Shown here in pieces: positions 45,886 through 55,611 of a stretch of 64,000 bases of DNA. The stretch spans positions 1-64,000 of the forward strand of contig CAKZSI010000008.1 of the NCBI GenBank assembly GCA_937918935.1. The letters run 5' to 3'. The stretch's first letter is position 1; every line of letters begins with the position of its first letter. Both the position numbers and the translations under genes were made by a program. Below the pieces are notes generated by a model. The model did not search any database. It saw nothing but the letters and a program-made list of their open reading frames with translations, and had not been told where the DNA came from. This stretch comes from an uncultured Chloroflexales bacterium (GTDB taxonomy: Bacteria; Chloroflexota; Chloroflexia; Chloroflexales; Chloroflexaceae).

Positions 45886-46173
45886 ATGAACGGCAAACGC
45901 ATGACCCGCAGCCGTGGCGACCGGTTGATCGCCGGGGTTGCCAGCGGTCTGGCAGCATATTTCGGCATTGATCCGTTGTTTGTGCGGATCGGGTTCGTGA
46001 TCCTGTCGCTGTTCAACGGAATAGGCGTGATTCTCTACGTGGCACTCTGGCTGATTGTGCCGAATGAGGACAGCCTCAGTGAAGGCCGCGCGACGGTGCA
46101 GGAGGCCGTGGCCGAGATGCGCGCTGTGGTCGAGGATCTGATTGCCCGCCTGCGCGGCGTGTTACAGCGCTAA
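45886..46173 (+). CDS. PspC-domain membrane protein
   Basis: The protein has 95 residues from ATG 45886; AGGAG is eight bases upstream. The PspC domain is complete: RSRGDRLIAGVASGLAAYFG, then two helices (FVRIGFVILSLFNGIGVILYVALWLIVP). An amphipathic tail (VQEAVAEMRAVVEDLIARLRGVL) follows. PspC proteins sit in the inner membrane and are linked to envelope stress. No pspA-like gene is close by. Confidence 0.88.
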   Translation: MNGKRMTRSRGDRLIAGVASGLAAYFGIDPLFVRIGFVILSLFNGIGVILYVALWLIVPNEDSLSEGRATVQEAVAEMRAVVEDLIARLRGVLQR

Positions 46174-46205
46174 ATGCTTCCCAACTGAAGTCTGCGACAA
46201 GGTGG

Positions 46206-46231
46206 TTCAGGGAGGGCCTACCCTCCCTGAA
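46206..46231. repeat. GGGAGGG-type perfect hairpin
   Basis: TTCAGGGAGGG, loop CCTA, exact complement. It lies 32 bases after the PspC gene and may end its transcript. Confidence 0.65.
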
Positions 46232-46356
46232 CAATCTTCTTCTCACCATGTGAAAGGCTGCAAGCATATAGCGCAGTTCCGGGCGAGTGGTCCTGGCATC
46301 AGCGCTACTACGTTCCCGTCCAGATGTGCGGCGCTCATTCGGTCATTACGCTCGGA

Positions 46357-46500
46357 TCATTGCCCGACTGCCAGATCGGCGATGAAGTTCCAGAACTCGG
46401 TACGTTCGGCGTTCTCGGCCTGAACTTCAAGTTCGATGAAATGCTGGCCAGCGACGATGGGTGCGCCGTTGGGCCACCCGGGGCTTTCAGAGAGAGTCCC
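46357..46500 (-). pseudogene. C-terminal gene remnant
   Basis: On the minus strand, a frame open for at least 45 codons reads SPGWPNGAPIVAGQHF, then IELEVQAENAERTEFWNF and IADLAVGQ, ending in TGA at 46359-46357. Composition and GC-rich third positions look like genuine protein. There is no start codon or ribosome site, and upstream the frame runs into a CCTCCGGGCCTGCCC repeat. I read it as the last part of a broken gene; the family is not recognised. Confidence 0.4.
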
Positions 46501-46620
46501 CCCCTCCGGGCCTGCCCTACAAGGGGAAGTCTCGTTGTAGTATTATGGAGGTCTGGAGCAGGGCCGGTACCTTCCTCATGGTTGACCAATTCTCACACTT
46601 CCGCTATCCTGCAGATCACT

Positions 46621-48390
46621 ATGAAGTCGCCCCCTGGCCTGCTTGCGCTGATCCTCTTCGTACTGGCGGCATGCGTCGCGCCGCCGCCCACGCCGACCCC
46701 ATCTCCGCCTGTCACCCCTGTGGCCGTTCGCTCATCGACGCCGGTCCCACCGCTCAGGGCAACACCTCTGCCGTTGCCCTCGCCTGCGATGACCGCGGTG
46801 ACGGAACCGTCGCCGAGCGACCCCCTTTTTGATCCGCGCCGGCTCAGTTACGCACACAACTTCAACCACCCGGAAATCCAGGCGTTCCTCGAAGCCCGCG
46901 GCAGCCCGCTGGCAACCGCGCGCTTTCAGGTCGGCGACCGGTCGCATTCGTTCAGCGAAGTGCTGGTGGGCCTGAGCAGCCTCTACAGCCTCAACCCCCG
47001 CGTGCTGCTTGCCTTGCTGGACCTGCAGAGCGGCCTGGTAAGCAGTCGCAGCGCCAGTCCCGAGCAACTGGCCTGGGCCATGGGCTACCGTGGCGATCAA
47101 GGTGGCCGGCGCGGGCTCTACAACCAGCTTCGCTGGGCCGCCCGCGAACTCCGCTGGGCCATCCGCGATTACACCATCCACGGTCCCGGCGCGCTGCCAC
47201 CACTGACCTTCGCCGATGGGTCACGCCAGGAGGTGGCCGCCGATCTCCCCTTCAGCCGCTACGTGCTGGCGCGGGTGCTGGCGCCCACGGTGTCCCCCGG
47301 CAGCCTGGGGGTGCGCCTCGACGGCCTGGTGATGAGCTACGCACGTCTCTTCGACGATCCGCGCGTTCCGCCCGATGATTGGCCCCCTCCTGCACGGCCC
47401 TTTCTAACGCGGCCCATGGAGGGTTCCTTTCCCGTTTCTTCTTTTTTCGACCACGACACCCCCTTCCTGCAAAAGAATGGTTCGCTGTTAACCTATTGGG
47501 GGCGCGCCGAAACCGATCTCGCCTTTGCCTACGACGGGCATACCGGCTGGGATTACGCCATGCAGCCCCCCGACAAGGTCCTTGCCGCTGCCGCTGGCCT
47601 GGTTACTTTCGCCGGCAACTCTGACGACGGCTGCGGCTCGCCGGCCCGCGCCGTCATCGTTGACCACGGCAACGGCTACCGCACCCTCTACTGGCACCTG
47701 GCCAGCATCGCCGTCACTGTGGGCCAGGCCGTGGCCCGCGGCGACGCGCTCGGCGTAGCCGGCGAGAGCGGCTGCGCCTTCGGCCCGCACCTGCACTTCC
47801 AGGTGCAATACCTGGGCCGGGACGTGGACCCCTACGGCTGGTGCGGCGCCGAACCCGATCCCTGGGCGGGCGCTCCCGCGGGACAGGTAAGCGTCTGGCT
47901 CTGGGAAGATATGCCTTCACCCTGCGGTCCACCCCCGCCAGGGGTGATTGTGGTAGACGATGGCGGCCCCGGTTTCAGCAGCGCGGGTGCGTGGCAGGCG
48001 CACGATGTGGGCTACGGCGGCGGATCGCGCTTCGCGGCAGGCAGCTTCGCCGGCAGCGCCGCGCGTCCCTGGCGCGCCGCGGCCCTGCGCGCCCCGGTGG
48101 TAGCGGTCTGGCGCCCCGCCTTGCCGCGCGCCGGGCGCTACCGCGTGCTGGCCTATGTACCCTTCGCGCTCAACGGCCTCGACGAAACGCGCGAGGCGCG
48201 CTACCTCGTGCGCCATCGTGACGGCGAAAGCCTGGTAGCGGCCAATGTGGAACGCGAGCGCAACTGGTGGGTCGATCTGGGGACCTATGACCTGGAACCA
48301 CATACCGTGCTGGTTAGCACCAGCACTCTGGCCGGTGACGACCGCCGGGGCGTGTGGGTTGATGCGGTCGCCTTCGTGCCCGTGGAGTAG
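46621..48390 (+). CDS. M23-family metallopeptidase, lipoprotein
   Basis: The protein has 589 residues. A lipoprotein signal (lipobox VLAAC) and a Pro/Thr/Ser-rich spacer (about 20-65) come first. A helical domain (about 75-260) precedes the M23 LytM domain, with His307 and Asp311 in HTGWD, the strand NGYRTLYWHLASI, and His390/His392 in HLH. All zinc and catalytic positions are present. A C-terminal beta domain (about 440-585, with a GYGGGSRFAAG motif) may bind wall or polysaccharide. By family, it cuts peptide cross-links outside the membrane. The long upstream in-frame extension covers the pseudogene area and is not used. Confidence 0.88.
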   Translation: MKSPPGLLALILFVLAACVAPPPTPTPSPPVTPVAVRSSTPVPPLRATPLPLPSPAMTAVTEPSPSDPLFDPRRLSYAHNFNHPEIQAFLEARGSPLATARFQVGDRSHSFSEVLVGLSSLYSLNPRVLLALLDLQSGLVSSRSASPEQLAWAMGYRGDQGGRRGLYNQLRWAARELRWAIRDYTIHGPGALPPLTFADGSRQEVAADLPFSRYVLARVLAPTVSPGSLGVRLDGLVMSYARLFDDPRVPPDDWPPPARPFLTRPMEGSFPVSSFFDHDTPFLQKNGSLLTYWGRAETDLAFAYDGHTGWDYAMQPPDKVLAAAAGLVTFAGNSDDGCGSPARAVIVDHGNGYRTLYWHLASIAVTVGQAVARGDALGVAGESGCAFGPHLHFQVQYLGRDVDPYGWCGAEPDPWAGAPAGQVSVWLWEDMPSPCGPPPPGVIVVDDGGPGFSSAGAWQAHDVGYGGGSRFAAGSFAGSAARPWRAAALRAPVVAVWRPALPRAGRYRVLAYVPFALNGLDETREARYLVRHRDGESLVAANVERERNWWVDLGTYDLEPHTVLVSTSTLAGDDRRGVWVDAVAFVPVE

Positions 48391-48414
48391 AGACGAAACA
48401 TCTCTGGCCCCTGC

Positions 48415-49161
48415 TCACTGACTGCTAAACATCACGTCCCTGCGCGACAGGGCATACATCGAGAGGCCAAGTAGCGAGGCAAGCAGCAGGGCCTGGGCCA
48501 GCAGATTGGCGAAGGCCGTTGGCGTGCTGAAATCACGGGTCACTGCCAGTTGGAACCCATAAAACGCTGGCACCAGCGGGCCACCCACCAGGGCCTGCAC
48601 TGCCCGCAACAGCGCCCGGCCGGTCTCGGGCAACGCTTCGAGCATCACACCGCCGATGAAGTTACTCGAAAAAGCCAGAGCGATCAAGCCGAGCACCAGC
48701 AGGCGCCAGCCGGTTGAGAGAACGAGGGGCGAGAGCAGCAGCATCAACGCCGCGAGCAGCCCGATATTGAGGAACAGGGGCAAACTGCCAGGCAGCCAGT
48801 CGCCCAGGCTCAGATCTACCGGCCGATTCAACAGCGCCACACCGAGGCTCAGCAGACCATAGGCGCCGAACACGATGGTGCAGGCACTCAGGAAGAGACC
48901 GAGTAGATACGTGCCGCGTCCGATCCCGTGCGCGAGCGGCACATAGCTCTGGGGACGGTCGCCCAGGCCAATGATGATCGCCGTGGTGTAGAGGGCCAGC
49001 ACCGGGGTGAAGATCCCCAGCGCGCTAAAGAAATACTGCGCATCCATCGGCCGACGGAGAAACACGAAATACACCACGAGCGTGGCGACAATTTCAATCG
49101 CAACGCGACCCGAGCGCAGGTATTCCAGCAGCGTAAATCCGGTAAAACGTAGTAATCGCAT
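48415..49161 (-). CDS. ABC transporter permease (ABC-2-like)
   Basis: The protein has 248 residues with six hydrophobic helices (first YLRSGRVAIEIVATLVVYFVFL, last LLAQALLLASLLGLSMYAL). There is no motif beyond the exporter-like topology. The gene lies 186 bases downstream of an ABC ATPase on the same strand, and the pair most likely forms one exporter. The substrate is unknown. Confidence 0.75.
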   Translation of the reverse strand: MRLLRFTGFTLLEYLRSGRVAIEIVATLVVYFVFLRRPMDAQYFFSALGIFTPVLALYTTAIIIGLGDRPQSYVPLAHGIGRGTYLLGLFLSACTIVFGAYGLLSLGVALLNRPVDLSLGDWLPGSLPLFLNIGLLAALMLLLSPLVLSTGWRLLVLGLIALAFSSNFIGGVMLEALPETGRALLRAVQALVGGPLVPAFYGFQLAVTRDFSTPTAFANLLAQALLLASLLGLSMYALSRRDVMFSSQ

Positions 49162-49347
49162 AGATCTCGCCTATCGTTCAACCGGGCATGATAGGAAATC
49201 CAGGATGACGGTGCGTACCACCCCTCGTGACCCTTAGAACTGTTGAACGTCCGCCTCCGGCGGAGGGATCTGGATCGGCTACGCGGCTCGACGAGGTTGG
49301 GGCTTCGCCTCGAAGACTTTACCGTCGAAGCATAGAAGTATAGGCGT

Positions 49348-50424
49348 TCACCGTTGGCTATCCGCTTCTCCATCAGTTTCACTGCGGCCCAGCAGTTCAC
49401 TGAGGAGCGTGTCGCTCTTGCCCGGGCGCTCATCGGCGGGTGGCGGTGCGGCAGGCGGCGCGGCGATCAGATTGGCGTCCCAGGACGGAAGAAGTACGCC
49501 ACGCGCCTCGGCGCTTGTTGGCGGTACGCTGTGCAGCGCCCAGAGATACAGTCGCTCCAGAGGGCTTTCCAACGGCTCCAGGGCCATAATCGCAACTTCC
49601 GCGTCGAGAAGCATGCGTAACACGGTTGCCTGCAACTCAGGCGTGTTAGGGCTGAGACGCACGCTCTGGGCATCGCAGTGTACACTGCCGCCGAGGCTCT
49701 CCAGTTGCGCGCGTAGCCGCGTATCGAGTGCGCCGACCCGGATGCGCACACTGTTGGCCACGTCCCGCAGATCGCGCATCCGCGCCTCGGCAGCGATACG
49801 CCCTCCCGCCAGCACGCCCACCCGATCGCAGAGAAGTTCCACCTCTTGCAGGTAGTGGGTGCAGAGGAAGATCGTATGGCCGCGAGCGCGTACACTGGCG
49901 AGCAGTTCAATCACTTCGCGCTGCCCGGCCAGATCGAGGCCGCTGGTCGGCTCATCGATGAGCAGCAGGTCCGGATCGCTCAATAGCGCCTGCGCAACGC
50001 CGAGACGCTGAAGCATGCCTTTCGAGTAGGTGCCGAGGCTGCGGTCGGCGGCCGCCAGCAACCCCACGGTCGCCAGTTCACGTTCGACCCGCTCATGCAG
50101 TATCGCTCCGGTCAGGCCGCTGAACTGCCCCAGGAAGCGCAGATACTCGCGAGCAGTGTAGCGGGTGTGATAGCGCTGGCGTTCGGGGATGTAGCCGATA
50201 CGCGGGCGCACCCGTTCCAGGTTCGTGCTACCGAGGAGCCGCAGACGCCCCTGGTTGGGCCGCAGGAAGCCCATCATCAGATGAATGAGCGTCGTTTTTC
50301 CGGCGCCGTTTGGCCCGAGGAGTCCATAGACTTCGCCTGCCGCGACGTGCAGGCTCAGCGCCTGCAGCACCGGCAGGCTGCCATAGGCTTTGTGTAACTC
50401 CTCGATCTCAATGACGTCGGTCAC
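49348..50424 (-). CDS. ABC transporter ATP-binding protein
   Basis: The protein has 358 residues, starting with GTG at 50424. Walker A GPNGAGKTT, signature YSKGMLQRLGVAQ and Walker B LLIDEPTSGLDLAGQ are the wording of CcmA/DrrA-type exporter ATPases. After the ATPase (about 1-225) comes a C-terminal region of about 130 residues ending in a charged tail. It should energise the permease encoded next. The gap between them (49162-49347) contains hairpins only. Confidence 0.9.
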   Translation of the reverse strand: MTDVIEIEELHKAYGSLPVLQALSLHVAAGEVYGLLGPNGAGKTTLIHLMMGFLRPNQGRLRLLGSTNLERVRPRIGYIPERQRYHTRYTAREYLRFLGQFSGLTGAILHERVERELATVGLLAAADRSLGTYSKGMLQRLGVAQALLSDPDLLLIDEPTSGLDLAGQREVIELLASVRARGHTIFLCTHYLQEVELLCDRVGVLAGGRIAAEARMRDLRDVANSVRIRVGALDTRLRAQLESLGGSVHCDAQSVRLSPNTPELQATVLRMLLDAEVAIMALEPLESPLERLYLWALHSVPPTSAEARGVLLPSWDANLIAAPPAAPPPADERPGKSDTLLSELLGRSETDGEADSQR

Positions 50425-50692
50425 GTGTTCCTCTTGGCAACGATTTTAAGACCCGTGAAGCGTACAAGACTGGCACATCAATACTCTGTGAACGATGTTT
50501 TTCGGTAACTCCATCCCCTCCCCAACCCTCCCGGGCTAGGGGAGGGAGTCTGGCTCCGCCCCCCAACGGAGGGTGGTTGGGAAGGGGGCGGACACGCAAG
50601 GAAACGTAGTTGACAGACTGATAACAGTGTTTTCCTGAGAGGGCAAGGCCCTCCCAAAACCTCTTCTCTGGCAGGGGTGCAGGTAAACGGCG

Positions 50693-51508
50693 TCACAGCC
50701 ACCTGACCGCGCTCAGAACCACAGACGCCAGCGCCGCCAGGGGCAGGGCCCACAGCAGACCCAGGCGCAGGGCGTCGGGCAGCGAGAACCGGGGAACGCG
50801 GCCTTCGACGCGGCGCAGGATCAGGCCAATGCTCGCAAAGCCAGCACCGGCCACCAGCAATCCCAGGCCGGGGAGGCTTACCGCCACTGGCAACCCGGCG
50901 ACCACGATCGCCGCCAGGAGCGCCCCCGCGCGCACATCACGCGCCCAGGAGTCGAGGGCGCACGCGGCATCTGGCAACCCCGCTGCCGTGCCGCCTGGCG
51001 TGATACTCTCCTCACCACTGAAGGGACCCCAACCCGTCGCCGCGGGAAAGACCAGCAGCGCCGCTGCCAGGGCCAGCAGGTGGCCGAGGGCGGTAGCGGC
51101 GCGCCAGTCGGCGTGCGCCGCCAGGGCCGGGCCAAGCGCCAGCCAGATCACCGCCCGTGCCAGCACCCCCAATTGCGCCTCACGGATGGCCGCTCGCGCC
51201 ACCGCAGGCAGGCCAGTTGCCAGGGCGGGCGCCAGGGGCAGAAGAAAGGCCACTTCGAAACCCGCCCAGGCCCACGGCCACGCCGCTGCGGCAGAGACGG
51301 GGTTCAGAGGCCAGGGCAGGGTTGCCAGGGCCAGCCCGGCGCCGAGTACGCTACCCGTCGCTGCCAATGCCTCGCGGGAAGCGAAAGCGCCTCTTACGGG
51401 CCAGCGTGGGCGACTACGGACCAGCAGCCCAAACAGCGCCCCCAGCACAATGGCTGTCAGCAAGCCAGGATAGATCGCTCCCGCGACCAGCAGCGCCAGC
51501 CATTCCAT
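50693..51508 (-). CDS. NuoH/HyfC-like membrane subunit of an Ehr-type complex
   Basis: The protein has 271 residues, nearly all membrane helices. One cytoplasmic loop reads AIREAQLGVLARAVIWLAL, resembling the REAMLGVL loop of HyfC-type subunits, which link the membrane arm to the redox module. Similarity is otherwise weak. I use ATG 51508; GTG 51523 overlaps the upstream stop (TAGTG) and is also possible. It is the last gene of the five-gene operon. Confidence 0.6.
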   Translation of the reverse strand: MEWLALLVAGAIYPGLLTAIVLGALFGLLVRSRPRWPVRGAFASREALAATGSVLGAGLALATLPWPLNPVSAAAAWPWAWAGFEVAFLLPLAPALATGLPAVARAAIREAQLGVLARAVIWLALGPALAAHADWRAATALGHLLALAAALLVFPAATGWGPFSGEESITPGGTAAGLPDAACALDSWARDVRAGALLAAIVVAGLPVAVSLPGLGLLVAGAGFASIGLILRRVEGRVPRFSLPDALRLGLLWALPLAALASVVLSAVRWL

Positions 51509-51522
51509 ATCGCTATTCACCA

Positions 51523-52974
51523 CTACAGGGCCCGCAGGAACGACAGCCCGCGGATGGCCTCGTCAATCGTTGCCAGCAACGCTTGCGGGTACAACCCGAT
51601 ACCCAGGCACAACACCAGCAGCACAAGCGTCAAGGCTGCCGTCGAGCGTGGTTCCGGGGCAAGCCGCCGCGGCGCCGGGCGATCCAGATCAATTTCGCCG
51701 AGCAATGGCGGCTCCGCTTCTCCCTCGACTTCTGAAGGTCCCAGCAGGCGCTCCGCGGCGACGCGGGCCAGCCCTACGCCCGCCAGCAGCGTTGCCAACA
51801 CCAGCGGCAACAACTCGTCCCATCCGCGTTGGGCCGCAGCCTGGTAGATCAGAATCTGGCTTATTGCCCCGTTGAGCGGTGGCAACCCGATGAGCACCAG
51901 GCCACCGACCAGAAAGCCGGCCCCGGCCACCGGCCAGCGGCGCAACAGGTCACGGCGTATCACACCCGGTGCGCGACCATCGGGGCGTTCCAGCAATCCC
52001 AGACTGACAAACAGCAGGGTCACTGCCAGGGTCTGATTCAACGCCCCAAAGATGGCCCCGGCCAGGCCGATGCTCGATACCGATGCCAGACCATAGAATA
52101 CCATACCACAATCGTACAGGATAAGATAGGCCAGGGTGCGGCGCAATGCGGCCTGCCCGACGGCCAGCAGGCCCCCGGCCAGCGCGCTGACAATCGCGCC
52201 CAGCCGCATCACGCCGTGGGCGCCTTCACTCTCCAGGAGCAGGTTCGGATAGCTCTGGAAGACCAGGATCAGCACCAGCAGGCTGGTCGTATTGAGAAGG
52301 GTGATGATCAGCGCCGCCACCAGCGGTTCGGCGCGATCCACCAGATCGGTGAGCCAGGTATGAAAGGGGATCAGCGCGAGCCGCAGTGCAAAGCCCACCA
52401 CCAGGAGCGCCAGAATGAAGCGCGCAGGAGAGATGCGCCCGGGTAGTTCGCCAGGCCGGTAGATGTCGGTGAGCACAAAGGCAATATACATCAGCACCGC
52501 GGCCACGCTCATCAGCACCAGATACTTCAGCGCCGCAGCGATCGCCTGCGTTCCCACCAGGTTACTTGCCCCTGCCGGAAGATCCACAATCGCCAGCACG
52601 GCTGTCAACCCTGTCGCCGCCAGCAGCAACGTGGTGATGAACGGATCCTGGAGCAGCAGCACCGTGCAGACCTGCGACAGAATGAGCAGGGCGATAGGGA
52701 TGAAGTTCTCGCCGTGGGGCAGGTGCCAGGCGCCAATCATCGCGAAGCCGCCAATCGTCAGGAACAACAGCATGAAGACCCGGTTGAGCGGGCTGAGGGT
52801 GAGCGTTATTCCCAGGAAGCGCGTCGGGTCGTCAACGGGGATCTGCGTCGCGATGAGGAGTTGCGCCAGTACTGTGCCCAGAGCCGCAAAGATCACCAGT
52901 TCCGTCTGGCGCCGCAGAACGAAGGTGCTGGCGGCCATGGTCATAGGGAAAAAGATCAGCAGCAGGTAGGTCAT
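51523..52974 (-). CDS. NuoN/HyfF-like proton-translocating membrane subunit
   Basis: The protein has 483 residues and about 14 helices. The antiporter-type signature is preserved in ALIPFHTWLTDLVDRAEPLVAALIITLLN, and VLTGLPPLNGAIS-like wording (LVLIGLPPLNGAISQ) appears later. I start at ATG 52974. The in-frame sequence back to GTG 53052 encodes a GGGAGGGC-type repeat (about 52984-53014), which is non-coding elsewhere in the window. By family it moves protons or sodium when driven by a redox module. Confidence 0.82.
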   Translation of the reverse strand: MTYLLLIFFPMTMAASTFVLRRQTELVIFAALGTVLAQLLIATQIPVDDPTRFLGITLTLSPLNRVFMLLFLTIGGFAMIGAWHLPHGENFIPIALLILSQVCTVLLLQDPFITTLLLAATGLTAVLAIVDLPAGASNLVGTQAIAAALKYLVLMSVAAVLMYIAFVLTDIYRPGELPGRISPARFILALLVVGFALRLALIPFHTWLTDLVDRAEPLVAALIITLLNTTSLLVLILVFQSYPNLLLESEGAHGVMRLGAIVSALAGGLLAVGQAALRRTLAYLILYDCGMVFYGLASVSSIGLAGAIFGALNQTLAVTLLFVSLGLLERPDGRAPGVIRRDLLRRWPVAGAGFLVGGLVLIGLPPLNGAISQILIYQAAAQRGWDELLPLVLATLLAGVGLARVAAERLLGPSEVEGEAEPPLLGEIDLDRPAPRRLAPEPRSTAALTLVLLVLCLGIGLYPQALLATIDEAIRGLSFLRAL

Positions 52975-53051
52975 AGATGCCTGAAGGGAGGGTCTGGAAT
53001 GGCTGCGCCCTCCCAGAATGAAATCGGATACCCTGTTGATCTGGCCAGGCA

Positions 53052-53777
53052 CTACCGCCCGTACAACGCGCTGAGTTCCAGCGTCTTTAGACGCCCATAC
53101 AACAAACCGCTCAGGTAGGCGATGGCCAGGGCCAGAAGAATGTTGAAGGCGCTCAACAGCGTCAGTGGCGCCACGTTCAGGCCACTGGCTTCGGGAGTGC
53201 TGACCACGGCGGTGTAGAGCAAATCAATCGCGCTGGCGCACAGCAGTAATCCCAACCCGATCTTCAGCAGGTCGCTGGCCGTGGCAATCGTCAACAGGCC
53301 GGTCAGGGTCAGCCAGTACCAGGCAAAATCAATCCCCTCCGAAGGCGCGATCGGATAGATGCGTGGCAGGGCCAGGCTGGCCAGCAGGGCCAGCACCCCC
53401 GACCAGAAGGGCACCACGTAGTCGCTGAGCTGGAAGGGCGTGCTGGCTCGTTGCCGCTGGGCCGCCCGCGCGGCGCGTCGAAGCTCAGCCAGACCGAATT
53501 CGTCAAGGTTCTCCAGACCGTATTCTCGGGAGAAAGTTAATGCGGTAATGGTTAGAATGAGCGTCACAGCGATCCCGCAGATCAGCTTTACCACAACCAG
53601 AGTGCTGACCTCCAGGCCGAGGAGGCGCAAATCCGGCGCAACGAAACGTTGCTGGGCCAGGAACAGCGCCAGGGAGATGTTGTTGAGCAGCAGCGCCGAG
53701 AAGGTTAACCGCCAGTCACGGAACAGCAGGATCACCGCTGCGGTGGCTCCGATCCCGAGTAGAAACCAGTTAATCAT
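53052..53777 (-). CDS. HyfE/NuoK-like membrane subunit
   Basis: The protein has 241 residues. Two groups of three to four helices are joined by a basic loop (RAARAAQRQRASTPF). The phrase TASDLLKIGLGLLLCASAIDLLY matches the NuoK-like core of HyfE-type proteins. It fits its place between two antiporter-like subunits. Its stop is followed by a GTG that shares the last base (TAGTG), but the next gene's ATG is 78 bases further on. Confidence 0.75.
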   Translation of the reverse strand: MINWFLLGIGATAAVILLFRDWRLTFSALLLNNISLALFLAQQRFVAPDLRLLGLEVSTLVVVKLICGIAVTLILTITALTFSREYGLENLDEFGLAELRRAARAAQRQRASTPFQLSDYVVPFWSGVLALLASLALPRIYPIAPSEGIDFAWYWLTLTGLLTIATASDLLKIGLGLLLCASAIDLLYTAVVSTPEASGLNVAPLTLLSAFNILLALAIAYLSGLLYGRLKTLELSALYGR

Positions 53778-53847
53778 ACGGCCGCGTGTTCCTCCCCTCC
53801 GGCAAGTGGTGCAACCCGAAGGTTTGCACCATTCCCCTCATCTCACG

Positions 53848-55542
53848 TCAACGCGCCATGAGCAGCATGATCGTCAGCAGAGCCGCCAGAACGCCCAGCA
53901 GGTAGTAGCGTTGTTCAAACAGCGTGAGCGGAACGCGTAGGAGTTCGCTGGCCCGCTGGAGGGCGACCCGGGAACTCCGCAGCAATGGCATCGGCCGCGC
54001 AAGCCAGCTCAGTGGACGCAGCGCCACACCCAGACCCTCAGGCGCCAGGCTTACCAGTTCTTCGTCGGGATCGCGTTCCAGAGAACGCCCGGGCGCAGCG
54101 CGCGCCATCAACAGGCCAGGTATTGCCAGGAGCATCCCGGCGACAATGGAAGCGCCCTGGATCACCGGCGCGATTGGCGCGTCGCCTGGCCAGAACATCC
54201 GGACAAGTTGGGGCGCAACTCCTGGCCCCAGTAACAGGCTTCCCCCCAGCGCCAGCGGGACGGCGTCGGTCCATTGCACCCGGCGGGGAGGAAGCCTGGC
54301 AGGGCTGAGCAACCCCGCGAGGGGCGCGAGCAGGGCCAGTGTCAACAGCACCGACGCGGCAAGGGTCAGGGCCGCCAGCCAGGGTTGCTGCTCCTGCACG
54401 GCTTGCAGGAACCACAGGCGGCCCCAGAACCCCCACAGCGGCGGCAGGCCCAGGCTCACCAGCATCCCGACGGCCCACGCCGCGGTCGCCAGGCGCGGCG
54501 CACCGCCGGCGGCCGTGTAGTCATCGCTGCCGGTGTGCTGCTCGAGGACCGCCGCGGCGCTCGCGGCTACGACCGAACCCAACAACAGACCCAGGAGCAT
54601 GCTGGCTCCCGCTTCGACCCCGCGTGGCGGCGCCAGGCCCGCAGCAGCGACAATCAGGGCCGCCTGGAACCCCCAGGTCCAGTTCAGGATCGGACGCAGC
54701 CGCCGCTCACCGAGGGCGCCGGCCGCACTGGCAAGCGCTCCGAGGCCGCCAATCAAGCCGAGGGTCACTCCCCAGGCGGGCGGAAGGGAAGGCAACGTCG
54801 CGACGCTCTGCAGCAACCACCCCAGCGCCGCGGCGGGAGCGGCAAGCCCGAAGATCAACGCGCTCAGAGGTGCGGGCGCCAACGCTGTCTCGTCGCGCGC
54901 ATACAGCAGCGGCGCGCAACCCGTCAGGCCCAGGGCCGCCAGCACCCCGCCGGCCGCGGCGGGCCACCCGGGGAGTTGCCCCGCGCCAGCACCGGGCCCC
55001 GCTACCAGCAAAGAGACTAGCAACAGCAGGCTCGCGCCGAGACCAGTGGCAACCATCAGCGGCGGCGCCTCGCTCTGCGCCGTGGCGCCGCTGGCCCGCA
55101 GAGCGCCATAGCCGGCCAGCGCCACGACCGACCAGGCAAGAGGATGCACCATCGAAAACGCTGGCGTGATCACACTCAACAGCGCCGCCGCCAGAGCGAT
55201 CGTCGCCCAGGCGAATACCCCGCCAAAGCCACGCACGGACGGAGGCGTCGCGCCGGCCAGACTCAACAGCGCCGTTCCGCCGCCTCCGAGCAGCGCCAGG
55301 GCCACGATCCGTTCCACGGCGCTCGGGGTGGGCCACAAACTAAAGCGCGCCCCGCCAATCGCCAATACCTCAACCGGCGCCTGGTCCACGGCGCGCACCG
55401 GAACCAGGAGCATAAGCGCCGCCGCGGCAAACACCGCCGCCCCGGTGGCGAAACCCAGACGCCGGGTGGGCGCTACCTGGTTCAGCCCAAAGGCGAGCGC
55501 GGCGACGAACAGCAGGAGGCTAAAGATGAGCGTAAGGAGCAT
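53848..55542 (-). CDS. NuoL/M (HyfB)-like membrane subunit, degenerate
   Basis: The protein has 564 residues with about 14 helices, starting at ATG 55542 (GTG 55548 possible). It has the gross topology of antiporter-like subunits, but the loop that normally reads PFHTWLPDAHxEAP is APLLYARDETALAPAPLSAL. The channel histidine and the aromatic residues are missing, and the helix remnants are Ala/Leu-rich. Proton translocation through this subunit is therefore doubtful. The C-terminal part (EQRYYLLGVLAALLTIMLL) returns to normal helix. Confidence 0.72.
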   Translation of the reverse strand: MLLTLIFSLLLFVAALAFGLNQVAPTRRLGFATGAAVFAAAALMLLVPVRAVDQAPVEVLAIGGARFSLWPTPSAVERIVALALLGGGGTALLSLAGATPPSVRGFGGVFAWATIALAAALLSVITPAFSMVHPLAWSVVALAGYGALRASGATAQSEAPPLMVATGLGASLLLLVSLLVAGPGAGAGQLPGWPAAAGGVLAALGLTGCAPLLYARDETALAPAPLSALIFGLAAPAAALGWLLQSVATLPSLPPAWGVTLGLIGGLGALASAAGALGERRLRPILNWTWGFQAALIVAAAGLAPPRGVEAGASMLLGLLLGSVVAASAAAVLEQHTGSDDYTAAGGAPRLATAAWAVGMLVSLGLPPLWGFWGRLWFLQAVQEQQPWLAALTLAASVLLTLALLAPLAGLLSPARLPPRRVQWTDAVPLALGGSLLLGPGVAPQLVRMFWPGDAPIAPVIQGASIVAGMLLAIPGLLMARAAPGRSLERDPDEELVSLAPEGLGVALRPLSWLARPMPLLRSSRVALQRASELLRVPLTLFEQRYYLLGVLAALLTIMLLMAR

Positions 55543-55611
55543 AGGCACCGGTTTCTATCCGCGCCCGCACGGGAGCTTCCGGGAGGGAAACCCCCTCCCA
55601 GAAAGACCTCG

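Noticed and set aside
52975-53052. 26-residue extension of the NuoN-like protein from GTG 53052
   Set aside because: It would translate a GGGAGGGC repeat that is intergenic elsewhere; ATG 52974 is followed directly by the first membrane helix.
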